A stretch of DNA of 64,000 nt from contig NZ_UPHU01000001.1 in the NCBI RefSeq assembly GCF_900566075.1, positions 1 to 64,000 on the forward strand. The letters are read 5' to 3'. The translations under genes were made by a program, and so were the position numbers. Under the pieces are notes generated by a model. That model saw only the letters and a program-made list of their open reading frames with translations. It was not told the origin of the DNA and did not search any database. Position 1 is the first letter of the stretch. Each line of letters starts with the position of its first letter. Shown here piece by piece: positions 1-13,785 of this stretch. The stretch is from Mycobacterium pseudokansasii. Its GTDB lineage: Bacteria > Actinomycetota > Actinomycetes > Mycobacteriales > Mycobacteriaceae.

Positions 1-1500
1 GTGTGGAACGCGGTCGTCTCCGAACTCAACGGGGAACTCAACGCTGACGGCGTTTCGGGCACTGGCACCACCCTCACCACCCCCCTCACCCCTCAGCAAC
101 GAGCATGGTTGAACCTTGTCCAACCGCTCACCATCGTCGAGGGGTTTGCGCTGTTGTCGGTCCCGAGCAGCTACGTGCAAAACGAGATCGAGCGTCACCT
201 GCGTACCCCGATCACCGACGCGCTGAGTCGACGACTCGGCCACCAGATCCAACTCGGTGTTCGCATCGCGCCACCTCCACCCACCACCGACGCCGACGAG
301 GGCGCGCAACCGGCCGATGATCCCGGCCTGGAAGTTTCACGGGACACATCACCTGAAACCCCAGGAGACGCCGACTACCCCGACGAGACCGTCGGCAGCC
401 CTCGACCCAGTTGGCCCACCTACTTCACCAAGCGCCCGTCGGGCACCGATGCGGTCGCTGCCACCGGTGGAACCAGCCTCAACCGCCGCTACACGTTCGA
501 CACCTTCGTCATCGGCGCCTCGAATCGGTTCGCGCACGCCGCCACCCTGGCCATCGCCGAAGCACCTGCGCGCGCCTACAACCCACTCTTCATCTGGGGC
601 GAGTCAGGACTGGGTAAAACTCACCTCTTGCACGCCGCCGGCAATTACACGCAGCGATTGTTCCCGGGGATGCGGGTCAAGTACGTCTCCACCGAGGAAT
701 TCACCAACGACTTCATCAACTCCTTGCGTGACGACCGCAAAGTCGCCTTCAAGCGCAGCTACCGCGACGTCGACGTGTTGCTCGTCGATGACATCCAGTT
801 CATCGAAGGCAAGGAAGGCATTCAGGAGGAGTTCTTCCACACCTTCAACACGCTGCACAACGCGAACAAGCAGATCGTCATCTCCTCCGACCGGCCGCCC
901 AAACAGCTCGCCACACTCGAGGACCGGCTGCGGACGCGGTTCGAGTGGGGCCTGATCACCGATGTGCAGCCCCCGGAGTTGGAGACCCGCATCGCGATCT
1001 TGCGCAAGAAGGCACAGATGGAACGGCTCGCGGTACCCGACGATGTCCTAGAACTCATTGCCAGCAGCATCGAACGCAACATCCGCGAACTCGAGGGTGC
1101 ACTGATCCGGGTCACCGCATTCGCTTCGCTGAACAAGACCCCGATCGACAAAGCCCTGGCTGAGATCGTGCTGCGCGACCTCATCGCCGACGCCACCGCC
1201 ATGCAAATCAGCGCGGCCACCATCATGGCGGCCACCGCCGAATATTTCGACACCACGGTCGAAGAGCTGCGCGGACCAGGCAAGACCCGATCGCTGGCCC
1301 AGTCGCGCCAGATCGCGATGTACCTCTGCCGAGAGCTCACCGATCTGTCGCTGCCCAAGATCGGTCAGGCGTTCGGCCGCGACCACACCACGGTCATGTA
1401 CGCCCAACGCAAGATCTTGTCCGAAATGGCCGAACGCCGCGAAGTCTTCGACCACGTCAAAGAGCTCACAACAAGGATCCGTCAGCGTTCCAAGCGATGA
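1..1500 (+). CDS. dnaA: Chromosomal replication initiator protein DnaA
   Basis: DnaA is the AAA+ ATPase that binds DnaA boxes at oriC, melts the AT-rich element and loads the helicase. The 499-residue product has an N-terminal interaction domain, a variable acidic/proline-rich linker (about residues 90-155), the P-loop GESGLGKT at 200-207, the Walker B stretch [11 protein letters not shown], and the C-terminal DNA-binding signature [11 protein letters not shown]. It starts with GTG at base 1, so any promoter lies outside the window. The gene is followed by the origin and dnaN, the standard actinobacterial order. Length matches mycobacterial DnaA. Identification is firm. Confidence 0.98.
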   Translation: MWNAVVSELNGELNADGVSGTGTTLTTPLTPQQRAWLNLVQPLTIVEGFALLSVPSSYVQNEIERHLRTPITDALSRRLGHQIQLGVRIAPPPPTTDADEGAQPADDPGLEVSRDTSPETPGDADYPDETVGSPRPSWPTYFTKRPSGTDAVAATGGTSLNRRYTFDTFVIGASNRFAHAATLAIAEAPARAYNPLFIWGESGLGKTHLLHAAGNYTQRLFPGMRVKYVSTEEFTNDFINSLRDDRKVAFKRSYRDVDVLLVDDIQFIEGKEGIQEEFFHTFNTLHNANKQIVISSDRPPKQLATLEDRLRTRFEWGLITDVQPPELETRIAILRKKAQMERLAVPDDVLELIASSIERNIRELEGALIRVTAFASLNKTPIDKALAEIVLRDLIADATAMQISAATIMAATAEYFDTTVEELRGPGKTRSLAQSRQIAMYLCRELTDLSLPKIGQAFGRDHTTVMYAQRKILSEMAERREVFDHVKELTTRIRQRSKR

Positions 1501-2013
1501 GTCCGGGCCATTTCCGGCCGCCTTCTGTGAAAAAACTTCTCTCCCGCCAGTCACAGCAGCCACGCCCATCCGGTGTGTGTAGTTATGTGCACAGCCTCTC
1601 GAAACTCGGTTGCACACTTCAGCCTTCGTTGTCACACCCGCCGATTCATCCCCAGCAGCTCACACGGCCTACACAGCCCTCAATGTCGTCATCCACATCC
1701 CGGTTCGCCGCCTAGCAGCACCGACACCGGGCCATCCCCAGAACTCACACCCCTTATTACTGTTATTGAAATCTATTCGAGGGTTGTCCTTAGAAGAACG
1801 GGTCTGGGGACACCCGCCACACAGCGTCCCTCCCGAGGGTGCGCAGCCCGACATGTCGGCGTTGACGATTAGCTTTCAACTTGGGGCCAGACGTTCTACG
1901 GTTGTTGTTCGACTGCCGTTGCGGCGTTATGTCACGGGCGCAGTCGCGATGCCGGCGGCGGGAGCTGGCTCATGGATCTAGGGATCGAACTCACGGTTAG
2001 GTGAAGGGACGCA
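1501..2013. other. oriC: dnaA-dnaN intergenic region
   Basis: This 513-bp gene-free stretch between dnaA and dnaN is where mycobacterial oriC lies. Seen directly: an AT-rich patch at about 1753-1778, the likely unwinding element, and several sequences near the DnaA-box consensus. TCATCCACA at 1689-1697 is one base from TTATCCACA. TTGTCCTTA lies at 1784-1792, and TGTCCCCAG on the minus strand at about 1804-1812. Looser CATCCCCA and TCACAC variants recur through 1630-1750. Degenerate boxes are normal in mycobacterial origins. The dnaN promoter must also lie here. The location is firm; individual boxes are candidates only. Confidence 0.88.
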
Positions 2014-3213
2014 ATGGACGCGGCTACGACCCAGACTGGTCTCACCGACTTGAAGTTTCGCTTGGTGAAGGAGTCGTTCGCCGAGGCGGTGTCATGGGTG
2101 GCGAAGAACCTGCCGACCAGGCCGGCCGTGCCGGTGCTCTCAGGTGTGCTCTTGACGGGCTCGGACGACGGGCTGACAATTTCCGGATTCGATTACGAGG
2201 TCTCTGCCGAAGTACGGGTTGCTGCTGAAATAGCTTTTCCGGGAAGTGTTTTGGTTTCAGGCCGGCTGTTGTCCGACATCACTCGCGCCTTGCCCAATAA
2301 GCCGGTCGATTTCTACGTCGACGGCAACCGGGTCGCCTTGACCTGCGGAAATGCCAGGTTCTCGCTGCCGACCATGGCGGTGGAGGACTACCCGACGCTG
2401 CCGGCGCTGCCCGATGACACCGGCACGTTGCCGTCGGATCTGTTCGCCGAGGCCATCAGCCAGGTCGCCATCGCGGCCGGCCGTGACGACACACTGCCCA
2501 TGTTGACCGGTATCCGCGTCGAGATCTCCGGTAAGACGGTGGTTTTGGCGGCAACCGACAGGTTCCGCCTGGCGGTGCGCGAATTGACGTGGACCGCATT
2601 GTCGCCGGACATCGAGGCGTCGGTGCTGGTGCCGGCCAAGACATTGGCCGAGGCCGCCAAAGCCAACAGTGACGGATCTGATGTCCGGCTGTCATTGGGT
2701 GCCGGCACCGGCGTCGGTAAGGACGGGCTGCTGGGGATCAGCGGTAACGGCAAGCGCAGCACGACCCGGCTGCTGGACGCGGAGTTTCCGAAATTTCGCC
2801 AACTGCTGCCGGTCGAGCACACCGCGGTGGCCACCGCAGATGTGGCGGAGTTGACCGAAGCGATCAAGCTGGTCGCGTTGGTCGCCGATCGCGGCGCGCA
2901 GGTCCGCATGGAATTCGCTGAAGGGACGCTGCGGCTTTCCGCCGGCGCCGACGATGTCGGACGAGCCGAGGAAGACCTTGCCGTCGACTTCGCCGGTGAA
3001 CCGTTGACGATCGCGTTCAACCCGACATATCTGACCGACGGTCTGGGGTCGTTGCATTCCGAGCGGGTGTCTTTTGGTTTCACCAACCCGGGAAAGCCGG
3101 CTCTGCTGCGTCCCGCATCAGCCGAGGATGCCACGCCGACCGGTAATGGTCCCTTCCCGGCGACGCCGACGGACTACGTCTACCTGCTGATGCCGGTTCG
3201 GTTGCCGGGCTGA
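2014..3213 (+). CDS. dnaN: DNA polymerase III beta subunit (sliding clamp)
   Basis: DnaN forms the dimeric ring that tethers the replicative polymerase to DNA and docks many repair proteins. The 399-residue product spans three clamp domains and ends in the typical hydrophobic clamp tail ([12 protein letters not shown]). The ATG at 2014 is preceded by a GAAGGGA ribosome site at 2003-2009. It sits between oriC and recF as in other mycobacteria, and is probably transcribed with recF, which starts 20 nt downstream. Nothing unusual is seen. Confidence 0.97.
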   Translation: MDAATTQTGLTDLKFRLVKESFAEAVSWVAKNLPTRPAVPVLSGVLLTGSDDGLTISGFDYEVSAEVRVAAEIAFPGSVLVSGRLLSDITRALPNKPVDFYVDGNRVALTCGNARFSLPTMAVEDYPTLPALPDDTGTLPSDLFAEAISQVAIAAGRDDTLPMLTGIRVEISGKTVVLAATDRFRLAVRELTWTALSPDIEASVLVPAKTLAEAAKANSDGSDVRLSLGAGTGVGKDGLLGISGNGKRSTTRLLDAEFPKFRQLLPVEHTAVATADVAELTEAIKLVALVADRGAQVRMEFAEGTLRLSAGADDVGRAEEDLAVDFAGEPLTIAFNPTYLTDGLGSLHSERVSFGFTNPGKPALLRPASAEDATPTGNGPFPATPTDYVYLLMPVRLPG

Positions 3214-3233
3214 TCATTGTGGTGCCGAAGTAG

Positions 3234-4400
3234 GTGTACGTCCGGCATTTGGGATTGCGTGATTTCCGCTCGTGGGCACACGCGGACCTTGAATTGCACC
3301 CGGGGCGGACCGTGTACGTTGGTCCGAACGGGTTCGGAAAGACGAATCTTATTGAGGCACTGTGGTATTCGAGCACTTTGGGTTCACATCGGGTCGGCAC
3401 CGACGCGCCGCTGATTCGGACGGGGGCCGACCGTGCGGTGATCTCGACGATCGTGGTCAGCGACGGTCGAGAATGTGCGGTGGACCTCGAGATCGCCGCG
3501 GGGCGGGCGAACAAGGCCCGGCTGAACCGGTCACCGGTGCGCAGCACCCGCGAGGTGGTCGGGGTGTTGAGAGCAGTGCTGTTCGCTCCCGAGGATTTGG
3601 CATTGGTCCGCGGGGATCCGGCGGATCGGCGTCGCTACCTGGACGATTTGGCGACGGTGCGCCGTCCGGCCGTGGCCGCCGTGCGAGCCGATTACGACAA
3701 GGTGCTGCGGCAACGTACCGCGCTGCTGAAATCCGTGGCGGGCGCACGGTATCGAGGGGACCGCGGTGTGGTGGACACGCTGGATGTCTGGGATAGCCGA
3801 CTGGCCGAACACGGCGCCGAATTGATGGCCGCCCGTATGGATTTGGTGAGCCAATTGGCCCCGGAGGTGGCGAAGGCGTATCAACTGCTGGCGCCGGAGT
3901 CACGCACGGCGTCCATCGAGTACCGGGCCAGCATGACGTCGGTGATCCCCGGATCTGACGAACCTCACGGGATTGCCGATCGTGGGTACCTCGAGGCCCG
4001 GCTGTTGGCGGCGCTGGCCACGCGTCGTGGCGCCGAGGTGGAACGTGGGTTGTGCCTGGTCGGTCCGCACCGCGACGACCTGGAATTGCGGTTGGGTGAC
4101 CAACCTGCCAAAGGTTTTGCCAGCCATGGAGAGTCGTGGTCGATGGCGGTGGCGCTGCGGCTGGCCGCCTACGAACTGTTGCGGGTCGAGGGTAGTCACC
4201 CGGTGTTGTTGTTGGACGACGTTTTTGCCGAACTGGATACCAAGCGCCGTCGGGCTCTGGCGAGTGCGGCGGAGTCGGCCGAGCAGGTTGTGGTGACCGC
4301 GGCGGTGGCGGAAGACATTCCGGCGGGTTGGGACGCGAAACGGGTGCACATCGATTTGCGTGAGGGTGATGACGGACGAGTATCGGTGGTGTCAGCGTGA
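3234..4400 (+). CDS. recF: DNA replication and repair protein RecF
   Basis: RecF is an SMC-like ATPase that helps load RecA at single-strand gaps. The 388-residue product begins at a GTG ([13 protein letters not shown]) and has the P-loop GPNGFGKT near residue 31 and an ABC-type Walker B ([12 protein letters not shown]) near the C-terminus, both expected for the family. Its end overlaps the next gene by 4 nt (GTGA), which indicates translational coupling to the DUF721 gene. Spacing from dnaN is 20 nt, so the three genes probably form one operon. Confidence 0.97.
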   Translation: MYVRHLGLRDFRSWAHADLELHPGRTVYVGPNGFGKTNLIEALWYSSTLGSHRVGTDAPLIRTGADRAVISTIVVSDGRECAVDLEIAAGRANKARLNRSPVRSTREVVGVLRAVLFAPEDLALVRGDPADRRRYLDDLATVRRPAVAAVRADYDKVLRQRTALLKSVAGARYRGDRGVVDTLDVWDSRLAEHGAELMAARMDLVSQLAPEVAKAYQLLAPESRTASIEYRASMTSVIPGSDEPHGIADRGYLEARLLAALATRRGAEVERGLCLVGPHRDDLELRLGDQPAKGFASHGESWSMAVALRLAAYELLRVEGSHPVLLLDDVFAELDTKRRRALASAAESAEQVVVTAAVAEDIPAGWDAKRVHIDLREGDDGRVSVVSA

Positions 4401-4951
4401 ACGGCGAGCAATCAAGACCGGAGCACACCCCACAACCCGACAACGGCATCGACTTGGTTCGACGCACCCTGGCAGAGGCGCAGGCCGCCGCTCGTGCCCG
4501 GGGACGGGATGTCGGGCGCGGACCGGTACCGCAGCCGGTTTCCTCGCGACGCGTCGCCGGACAGCGCCGAAGCTGGTCGGGTCCGGGACCTGATTCTCGC
4601 GATCCGCAACCGTTGGGCAGGCTAGCCCGCGAACTGGCGAAGAGGCGCGGTTGGTCCGGACGTGTTGCCGAGGGCACCGTGCTGGGCCAGTGGGCTTCTG
4701 TCGTCGGCCAGCAGATCGCCGACCATGCGACTCCCACCTGTCTGGACGACGGTGTGCTCAGCGTGACCGCCGAATCGACCGCATGGGCCACGCAGTTGCG
4801 GATCATGCAATCCCAACTATTGGCCAAGATCGCGGCCGCGGTGGGCAACGGCGTGGTGACCACGCTGAAAATCACCGGCCCGGCCGCACCGTCGTGGCGG
4901 AAAGGGCCGCGACACATCGCCGGTAGAGGGCCTCGCGACACCTATGGCTAA
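4397..4951 (+). CDS. DUF721 / DciA-like protein (Rv0004 homologue)
   Basis: This 184-residue basic protein carries a DUF721 region in its C-terminal two thirds ([35 protein letters not shown]...). The family includes DciA, which recruits the replicative helicase in many bacteria lacking DnaC; that role is an extrapolation here. The N-terminal 60 residues are low-complexity and arginine-rich. It starts with a GTG that overlaps the recF stop, so its translation is probably coupled to recF. Its place between recF and gyrB is conserved in mycobacteria. Confidence 0.92.
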   Translation: MNGEQSRPEHTPQPDNGIDLVRRTLAEAQAAARARGRDVGRGPVPQPVSSRRVAGQRRSWSGPGPDSRDPQPLGRLARELAKRRGWSGRVAEGTVLGQWASVVGQQIADHATPTCLDDGVLSVTAESTAWATQLRIMQSQLLAKIAAAVGNGVVTTLKITGPAAPSWRKGPRHIAGRGPRDTYG

Positions 4952-7234
<2,283 letters not shown>

Positions 7235-7268
7235 AGCGTGCCCGCGCACAGTTACAAACGAGGAATAG

Positions 7269-9785
7269 ATGACAGACACGACGCTGCCCCCTGGTGACGA
7301 CTCGCTCGACCGGATCGAGCCGGTCGACATCCAGCAGGAGATGCAGCGCAGCTACATCGATTACGCGATGAGCGTCATCGTCGGCCGCGCGTTGCCAGAA
7401 GTGCGCGACGGGCTCAAGCCGGTGCACCGGCGGGTGCTTTACGCGATGTACGACTCGGGTTTTCGCCCGGACCGCAGCTACGCCAAGTCGGCACGGTCGG
7501 TTGCCGAGACGATGGGTAACTACCACCCACACGGCGACGCGTCGATCTACGACACCCTGGTGCGCATGGCGCAGCCGTGGTCGCTGCGCTATCCGCTCGT
7601 TGACGGTCAGGGCAACTTCGGTTCGCCGGGCAACGATCCGCCGGCGGCCATGAGGTACACCGAGGCTCGGCTGACCCCGTTGGCAATGGAGATGCTGCGC
7701 GAAATCGACGAGGAGACAGTCGATTTCATCCCCAATTACGACGGGCGGGTGCAGGAACCGACGGTGCTGCCCAGCCGGTTCCCCAACCTGCTGGCCAACG
7801 GTTCCGGCGGTATCGCGGTGGGCATGGCCACCAATATCCCGCCACACAACCTGCGCGAACTGGCCGACGCGGTGTTCTGGGCGCTGGACAATTACGACGC
7901 CGACGAAGAGACGACGCTGGCCGCGGTCATGGAACGGGTCAAGGGCCCCGATTTCCCCACCGCGGGGCTCATCGTCGGATCCCAGGGTATCGCCGACGCG
8001 TACAAGACCGGTCGCGGTTCCATCCGGATGCGCGGAGTCGTTGAGGTGGAAGAAGATTCGCGCGGCCGCACCTCTTTGGTGATCACCGAGCTGCCGTATC
8101 AGGTCAACCACGACAACTTCATCACGTCGATCGCCGAGCAGGTCCGCGACGGCAAGCTTGCCGGTATCGCCAACATCGAAGACCAGGGCAGCGAGCGGGT
8201 CGGCGTGCGCATCGTCGTCGAACTCAAACGCGACGCCGTGGCCAAGGTGGTGCTCAACAACCTCTACAAGCACACCCAGTTGCAAACGAGCTTCGGCGCC
8301 AACATGCTGTCCATCGTCGACGGGGTGCCGCGCACGCTGCGGCTCGACCAGATGATCCGCTACTACGTCGAGCACCAACTCGACGTCATCATCCGGCGCA
8401 CCCGCTACCGGCTTCGAAAGGCCAACGAGCGGGCCCACATTCTGCGCGGCCTGGTCAAAGCGCTCGACGCGCTGGACGAGGTGATCGCCCTGATTCGCGC
8501 ATCGGAGACCGTCGACATCGCCCGGGCGGGGTTGATCGAGCTGCTCGACATCGATGAGATCCAGGCCCAGGCCATCCTGGACATGCAGTTGCGTCGCCTG
8601 GCGGCACTGGAACGTCAGCGCATCGTCGACGACCTCGCCAAGATCGAGGCCGAGATCGCCGACCTGGAAGACATCCTGGCCAAGCCCGAGCGACAGCGCG
8701 GCATCGTGCGCGACGAACTCGGTGAGATCGTCGACAAGCACGGCGACGACCGTCGCACCCGGATTGTCGCCGCCGACGGCGATGTCAGCGACGAAGACCT
8801 GATCGCGCGCGAGGACGTCGTGGTCACCATCACCGAAACCGGCTATGCCAAGCGCACCAAGACCGACCTGTACCGCAGCCAAAAGCGCGGCGGGAAGGGC
8901 GTACAGGGCGCCGGTCTCAAGCAGGACGACATCGTCGCGCACTTCTTCGTCTGCTCGACCCACGACTGGATCTTGTTCTTCACCACTCAGGGCCGGGTGT
9001 ACCGTGCCAAGGCCTACGAGTTGCCCGAGGCCTCCCGCACCGCGCGCGGCCAGCACGTCGCCAACCTGTTGGCCTTCCAGCCCGAGGAGCGCATCGCCCA
9101 GGTCATCCAGATCCGCGGTTACGAGGATGCGCCGTATCTGGTGCTGGCCACTAAGAACGGATTGGTCAAGAAGTCCAAGCTGACCGACTTCGACTCCAAC
9201 CGCTCCGGCGGCATCGTGGCGATCAATCTGCGCGACAATGACGAGCTGGTCGGGGCGGTGCTGTGTTCGGCCGAGGATGACCTGTTGCTGGTTTCGGCCA
9301 ACGGGCAGTCGATCCGGTTCTCGGCGACCGACGAGGCGCTACGGCCGATGGGACGGGCCACCTCCGGGGTACAGGGCATGCGGTTCAACGCCGACGACCG
9401 GCTGCTGTCGCTGAACGTCGTCCGTGAAGGCACCTACCTGCTGGTCGCTACGTCGGGCGGCTACGCCAAACGCACTGCGATCGAGGAGTACCCGGTGCAG
9501 GGCCGCGGCGGCAAGGGTGTACTGACCGTGATGTATGACCGTCGGCGCGGCCGGCTGGTCGGAGCGTTGATCGCCGACGACGACAGCGAGTTGTACGCAA
9601 TCACCTCCGGAGGTGGCGTCATCCGGACGGCGGCACGACAGGTTCGCAAGGCGGGACGTCAGACCAAGGGTGTCCGCTTGATGAACTTGGGCGAGGGCGA
9701 CACCCTGTTGGCGATCGCACGCAACGCCGAGGAAAGCGAGGAGGCGGTCGGGGAAACCGACGACGGCAACGGCTCGGGCAACTAA
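7269..9785 (+). CDS. gyrA: DNA gyrase subunit A
   Basis: GyrA is the DNA-cleaving subunit of gyrase. In the 838-residue product the active-site tyrosine is Y130 (AAMRYTEAR). The quinolone-determining segment reads GDASIYD, with A91, S92 and D95, which correspond to the M. tuberculosis positions 90, 91 and 94 (one residue is added near the N-terminus). These are the fluoroquinolone-susceptible residues. The C-terminal beta-pinwheel carries the GyrA box (QKRGGKG). No intein interrupts the gene, although several mycobacteria carry one in gyrA. It is cotranscribed with gyrB. Confidence 0.98.
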   Translation: MTDTTLPPGDDSLDRIEPVDIQQEMQRSYIDYAMSVIVGRALPEVRDGLKPVHRRVLYAMYDSGFRPDRSYAKSARSVAETMGNYHPHGDASIYDTLVRMAQPWSLRYPLVDGQGNFGSPGNDPPAAMRYTEARLTPLAMEMLREIDEETVDFIPNYDGRVQEPTVLPSRFPNLLANGSGGIAVGMATNIPPHNLRELADAVFWALDNYDADEETTLAAVMERVKGPDFPTAGLIVGSQGIADAYKTGRGSIRMRGVVEVEEDSRGRTSLVITELPYQVNHDNFITSIAEQVRDGKLAGIANIEDQGSERVGVRIVVELKRDAVAKVVLNNLYKHTQLQTSFGANMLSIVDGVPRTLRLDQMIRYYVEHQLDVIIRRTRYRLRKANERAHILRGLVKALDALDEVIALIRASETVDIARAGLIELLDIDEIQAQAILDMQLRRLAALERQRIVDDLAKIEAEIADLEDILAKPERQRGIVRDELGEIVDKHGDDRRTRIVAADGDVSDEDLIAREDVVVTITETGYAKRTKTDLYRSQKRGGKGVQGAGLKQDDIVAHFFVCSTHDWILFFTTQGRVYRAKAYELPEASRTARGQHVANLLAFQPEERIAQVIQIRGYEDAPYLVLATKNGLVKKSKLTDFDSNRSGGIVAINLRDNDELVGAVLCSAEDDLLLVSANGQSIRFSATDEALRPMGRATSGVQGMRFNADDRLLSLNVVREGTYLLVATSGGYAKRTAIEEYPVQGRGGKGVLTVMYDRRRGRLVGALIADDDSELYAITSGGGVIRTAARQVRKAGRQTKGVRLMNLGEGDTLLAIARNAEESEEAVGETDDGNGSGN

Positions 9786-9819
9786 CCGGTGGCCGCGGTG
9801 AAGCTCAGCGACGTGCCGG

Positions 9820-10062
9820 CTATGTCGCGGGGTGTCCGGCCCGGTCGGCAGCGCGTCGTGCGGCCTCCTCGTGTTCGGCCGCGCTGACGACGACCGCATC
9901 CGAACCCGGATACACCGTCGCCTCGTGTCCGGTCACCAGCCAACGCACCACGTACGGTGGTGAGCCGTCTTGGGAACGCACCTCGGTGATCTCCGCATGT
10001 TGGTCGTGTCGTTCGGTGGTGGTGCCCTTGACCACGAGGTAGTCGCCAACTTTCGCTTTCAT
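9820..10062 (-). CDS. DUF1918 domain protein
   Basis: This 80-residue protein begins MKAKVGDYLVVKGTTT and contains the small SH3-like DUF1918 fold found widely in actinobacteria (GDYLVVKG, APYxVRW-type core, then a basic/alanine-rich tail). The ATG at 10062 was chosen because the conserved domain begins there and GGAAGG lies just upstream on the minus strand; a longer in-frame extension exists but lacks family support. Function is unknown. It lies convergent to gyrA and downstream of the broken kup, and neither is at this place in M. tuberculosis. Confidence 0.85.
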   Translation of the reverse strand: MKAKVGDYLVVKGTTTERHDQHAEITEVRSQDGSPPYVVRWLVTGHEATVYPGSDAVVVSAAEHEEAARRAADRAGHPAT

Positions 10063-10246
10063 CGCGCGCTTCCTTCCCTCTCGTGAGAACCGCCGATCTC
10101 TCTCCATGGTGCGCGCGGAGGTCACCAAACGGAAGTACGAGTGACATCCACCGCTAACAGCTTTGCGCGGCCCGCGTGTCACGGTGACGCGGGCAAGACG
10201 GCGCTGCCCTGTTGCGAGAGACTGCAGTGGCGGAAGTGATCTGGTG

Positions 10247-12180
10247 TCAGATCTCGATTCGTGAACCGATGATCACTGTTCGGTCGAGCGGCAGGCTGAA
10301 ATATGCGGCGGCGTCGGCAGTGATGTACGACGTGGCGATGAACAGGCGCTTGCGCCAAGACGACATGGTGGCGTCCGCCCCGGCCGTCAATTCGATTTTC
10401 GACAAGAAATAGGAAGCTGTGTCGATGTCGAGAAGGCCCTCCGTCTCCTTGGCGTCGAGCAGGCTCAGAGCGTGCGGGACGTTGGGCCTTTCCATGTATC
10501 CAAAGCGGGCGCTGACGTGAATGATCCCGTCTTGCGAGTAGCCCAGGCTGTCGATAGTTGTGCGTTCTGCATCGGGTACTCGCGGCACCGGCATCGTGTC
10601 GATCGACATGATGACGACGTTTTCGTGCAAGACGCGGTTGTGCTCGACGTTGGCTCGCATCGCCAGTGGCGCAGTCTCGTTGCCGCGGTTGAGGAACACC
10701 GCCGTTCCCGGGGTGCGCACCAGCGGCGGATCGTATTGCCGTAGCTCCTCGACGAACCCACGCAGCGGCCCTTCCTCCCGCTCGCGCACCCGGGTGACGA
10801 TCACCCGGCCCTGCTGCCAGGTGGTCATCACGGTGAACACGGCCAGGCCGATGAGTAGCGGTAGCCAGGCGCCATGCACGAGTTTGGTCAGGTTTGCGGC
10901 CAGGAACATCAGATCGACCAGCAGCAACGCGCCGCCGCCGATCAGCACCAGCCATAGCGGGGTGCCCCACCGGGTTCGGGCGATGTAGAGGAACAGCAGA
11001 GTAACGATCGTGATCGTTCCGGTCACGGCCATCCCGAACGCAAAGGCCAGCGCCGCCGAGCTGCGGAACGCGAACACCAGTGTCAGCACGGCAACCATGA
11101 GCACACCGTTGATCCACGGCACATAGATCTGACCGATCGTCGACGCCGAGGTGTGTTCGATGCGCAGCCGCGGCAGGTAGCCCAGCCGAGCCGCTTGGGA
11201 TGCCACCGAATACGCGCCGGTGATCACTGCCTGCGATGCGATCACCGTTGCGGCCGTGGCGAGCAGCACCATCGGGATCCGCGCCCATTCCGGGGTGAGC
11301 AGAAAGAAGGGAGCCCGCACCGCGGTCTTCTCGCGGAGCACCAGTGCGCCCTGACCGAAATAACTCAGCGTGCAGGCCGGCAGCACGAGAAGCAGCCAAC
11401 CGAGCGAGATGGACCGGCGACCGAAGTGACCCATGTCGGCATAGAGCGCCTCGGCTCCGGTGACCGACAGGACGACCGCCGCCAGAGAAAAGAAGGCGAT
11501 GTGGAAGTGACCGGCCATGAATGCCAGCGCATAGGTCGGCGACAGCGCCTTCAAAATCTCCGGGTTGTCGGCGACGCCGAATAACCCGGCAGCGCCGATC
11601 ACCACGAACCAAGCGATCATGACCGGTCCGAAGAGCCGCCCGACCGCCTGGGTGCCGTGACGTCGAACAGCGCCATGATGATTACCGCTGTAATGGGCAC
11701 GACCCAGTCTTCAAGACCTGGCTCGATCACCTTGAGACCCTCTACCGACGACAGCACGGATATCGCCGGGGTAATCATGCTGTCGCCGAAAAACAGTGCC
11801 GCGCCGAAGATTCCCAACGCAGCCAAGGTCTTCGCGGTGCGACGACCTCGCGCGCCGCCGCCGCGCCGGATCAAGGTGATCAGCGCCATGATGCCGCCCT
11901 CGCCGTTGTTGTCGGCACGCATCACAAGTGTGATGTAGGTCAGCGTGACGATGATCATCACCGACCAGAAGATCAACGACACGATGCCGAAGACGTTGGC
12001 CTGGGCAATCGGCACGGGGTGTGGGTCGCTGGGGCTGAAGAGCGTCTGAATCGTGTAGATAGGGCTGGTGCCAATGTCGCCGAAGACGACCCCGAGCCCA
12101 CCGACGACCATGGCGACACTGGCCGTGGGCCCGCCGGTGGCCGACTGAGGAGGGGACGCGGTGAGCGAGTCCGCTTTCAC
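10247..12180 (-). pseudogene. kup: Kup/TrkD low-affinity potassium transporter, frameshifted
   Basis: Kup proteins are 12-helix K+/H+ symporters. The N-terminal part (VVFGDIGTSPIYT, ADNNGEGGIMAL, GDSMITPAISVLSSVEGL) reads in one frame to about 11668, and the rest (WFVVIGAAGL, GAEALYADMGHFG, SYFGQGALVL, then the cytosolic tail) reads in another. At the junction the family has three residues between ALF and (K/R)HGT, 9 nt. Here only 2 nt lie between the TTC and the CGT codon, so 7 nt are missing. The repaired protein would have about 646 residues, close to the family's usual length. A GTG at 12180 preceded by GAGGA is the best start. This is a recent loss or an assembly error. Confidence 0.88.
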
Positions 12181-12441
12181 GGCGAGTCCTCGTACTTTCG
12201 GTTGTGGCGGTTGCGGTGCGGCGGATCGATCGTAATCCGCGGATGACCGGTCGGGCGCCGTCCGGCTAGAGGGGCCGGACACGGGGTCGTCTTCGGCGAC
12301 ATTGGCACCACGCTTGGGGGCCGCATCGATGACGGTGGGTCCGGTGTTGTCACCGCCCGGTGACGATCCGGATGGCGGATCCGCCGCCGAACACCAGGGC
12401 AACTAGACTCAGCGACCTGGGTACACATGTTAGGAGTCGGG

Positions 12442-13329
12442 GTGACCTCACCGAACGAGCCGGGCGCCCCCAATACGGGCGACTTACCGAATGGGGATGC
12501 GGTGGCAGAGCGTGCCGGTGCACACCGGGCGACGACCGGACCGGGCCGCCCATCAGAGCCCGCAGACGCTGCGTCGCGGCACCGAGGTGGCGCCTGGCCG
12601 TCTCAGCCCGGGCAGTGGCAACCGAACGATCCGCCGACCGACGTCCGGCCACCCGGCCCGAGTTCGGCCGTCGACGCCCGGTTGAACCGCTTCATCACCG
12701 GGACCTCGGCGCCGTCGGGTGTCCCGTCCGGGCCGGTGAAGACCAGCCCACCGGAGCCCGACGACCTTCCGGCCCGCAGTGACGGTCCACCGGTTGAGGC
12801 CTACGCCAGCGAGTTGCCCGATCTGTCGGGACCTATCCCTCGGGCACAGCGCAGGCCCGCGCCCGACCGTCCGGTCGACGCGCCGGCACCTACGACCGCC
12901 GTCAGCCGTCCGGTGAGCACCGAATCCCGGGAATCCCGTGTGCACGTTTCGCCCCGGCGTGGCCGCGGACCGGTGCGGGCCAGCATGCAGATCCGGCGGA
13001 TCGATCCGTGGAGCACGCTGAAGGTGTCGCTGCTGCTGTCGGTGGCCCTGTTCTTCGTCTGGATGATCTCGGTGGCGTTCCTGTACCTGGTGCTCGGCGG
13101 CATGGGCGTGTGGGCCAAGCTCAACAGCAACGTCGGCGATCTGCTCAACAACACCAGCGGAAGCAGCGCAGAACTGGTCTCCAGCGGCACGATCTTCGGC
13201 GGCGCCGTGCTGATCGGCTTGGTCAACATCGTTTTGATGACCGCGATGGCCACCATCGGGGCGTTCGTCTACAACCTCACCACGGATCTGATCGGCGGCA
13301 TCGAGGTGACGCTGGCCGACCGGGATTAG
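12442..13329 (+). CDS. DUF3566 membrane protein (Rv0007 homologue)
   Basis: This 295-residue protein has a long, disordered, proline-rich cytosolic N-terminus (about 170 residues) and a C-terminal DUF3566 domain with two membrane helices ([23 protein letters not shown] and a second near [22 protein letters not shown]). The end ([13 protein letters not shown]) is nearly identical to M. tuberculosis Rv0007, next to gyrA. The GTG at 12442 follows AGGAG at 12432-12436. Function is unknown; it is syntenic with gyrase and cell-division genes. In this genome kup and DUF1918 separate it from gyrA. Confidence 0.93.
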   Translation: MTSPNEPGAPNTGDLPNGDAVAERAGAHRATTGPGRPSEPADAASRHRGGAWPSQPGQWQPNDPPTDVRPPGPSSAVDARLNRFITGTSAPSGVPSGPVKTSPPEPDDLPARSDGPPVEAYASELPDLSGPIPRAQRRPAPDRPVDAPAPTTAVSRPVSTESRESRVHVSPRRGRGPVRASMQIRRIDPWSTLKVSLLLSVALFFVWMISVAFLYLVLGGMGVWAKLNSNVGDLLNNTSGSSAELVSSGTIFGGAVLIGLVNIVLMTAMATIGAFVYNLTTDLIGGIEVTLADRD

Positions 13330-13388
13330 CATTTTGGGGGTGGGGCGGCGAGTGCGGTAATCTCGTCGCTCGGCCGTATCCGGAATCC

Positions 13389-13462
13389 GGGCCTATAGCT
13401 CAGGCGGTTAGAGCGCTTCGCTGATAACGAAGAGGTCGGAGGTTCGAGTCCTCCTAGGCCCA
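13389..13462 (+). tRNA. ileT: tRNA-Ile (GAU)
   Basis: A 74-nt cloverleaf: acceptor GGGCCTA pairs with TAGGCCC, the D-arm contains AGCTCAGGCGG, the anticodon stem CTTCG/CGAAG encloses GAT at 13423-13425, and the T-arm has GGTTCGAGTCC. CCA is not encoded. It matches ileT next to Rv0007 in other mycobacteria. Confidence 0.97.
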
Positions 13463-13628
13463 CGACCATGTGCCCGTCAAGGTGTTGCGTGAGGCTCGCG
13501 CGATCACTGGCAGCGATCGCTGCGGTGGTGGCGGTGGTGGTGCGGGCGCGGCGCAACGCCGAAGTGTGGCACGCGGCGCCGGATCCCACCTCTGATCACG
13601 CGCCTGGTCACCCACCTCGCAATGACGA

Positions 13629-13701
13629 GGGGCCTTAGCTCAGTTGGTAGAGCACCGCCTTTGCAAGGCGGGTGTCAGGGGTTCGATTCCCCTAGGCTCC
13701 A
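13629..13701 (+). tRNA. alaT: tRNA-Ala (UGC)
   Basis: A 73-nt cloverleaf: acceptor GGGGCCT pairs with AGGCTCC (one G-U), D-arm TAGCTCAGTTGGTAGAGC, anticodon TGC at 13662-13664, T-arm GGTTCGATTCC. CCA is not encoded. Its 3' part (13657-13703) is duplicated with few changes at 19344-19390, the mark of an integration event at this tRNA. Confidence 0.97.
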
Positions 13702-13703
13702 CA
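13657..13703 (+). repeat. Left attachment-site copy (3' end of tRNA-Ala)
   Basis: These 47 bp, from the anticodon stem to the base after the 3' end, recur at 19344-19390 in the same orientation with about four differences. They bracket the island as attL, with the functional tRNA kept at this end, as tRNA-targeting elements usually do. No integrase was found, so the att assignment rests on the duplication alone. Confidence 0.8.
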
Positions 13704-13720
13704 AATCGAAATGCATGACG

Positions 13721-13785
13721 TCGGGTGATGCTGGACATTTCACCTTCGGGTGATGCCCGACAGTTGCTTCGGCTGATGCCTGACA
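13721..13785. repeat. Three 17-bp direct repeats beside the left boundary
   Basis: The 17-bp unit TCGGGTGATGCCTGACA (consensus) occurs at 13721-13737, 13746-13762 and 13769-13785, spaced 25 and 23 bp. The copies differ at 2-4 positions. Spaced repeats ending in a terminal GACA look like the multiple end repeats of IS21-family elements; the intact element here also ends TTGACA. They may be the remnant end of another such element. They could equally be arm-type sites for a lost integrase. Confidence 0.6.

Noticed and set aside
3457..4941. Minus-strand open frame of 494 codons across recF and the DUF721 gene
   Set aside because: Proline/arginine-rich shadow translation spanning two real genes on the other strand.
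7269..9785. Intein in gyrA
   Set aside because: The protein is collinear with 838-residue GyrA through the active-site tyrosine region; no splicing blocks are present.
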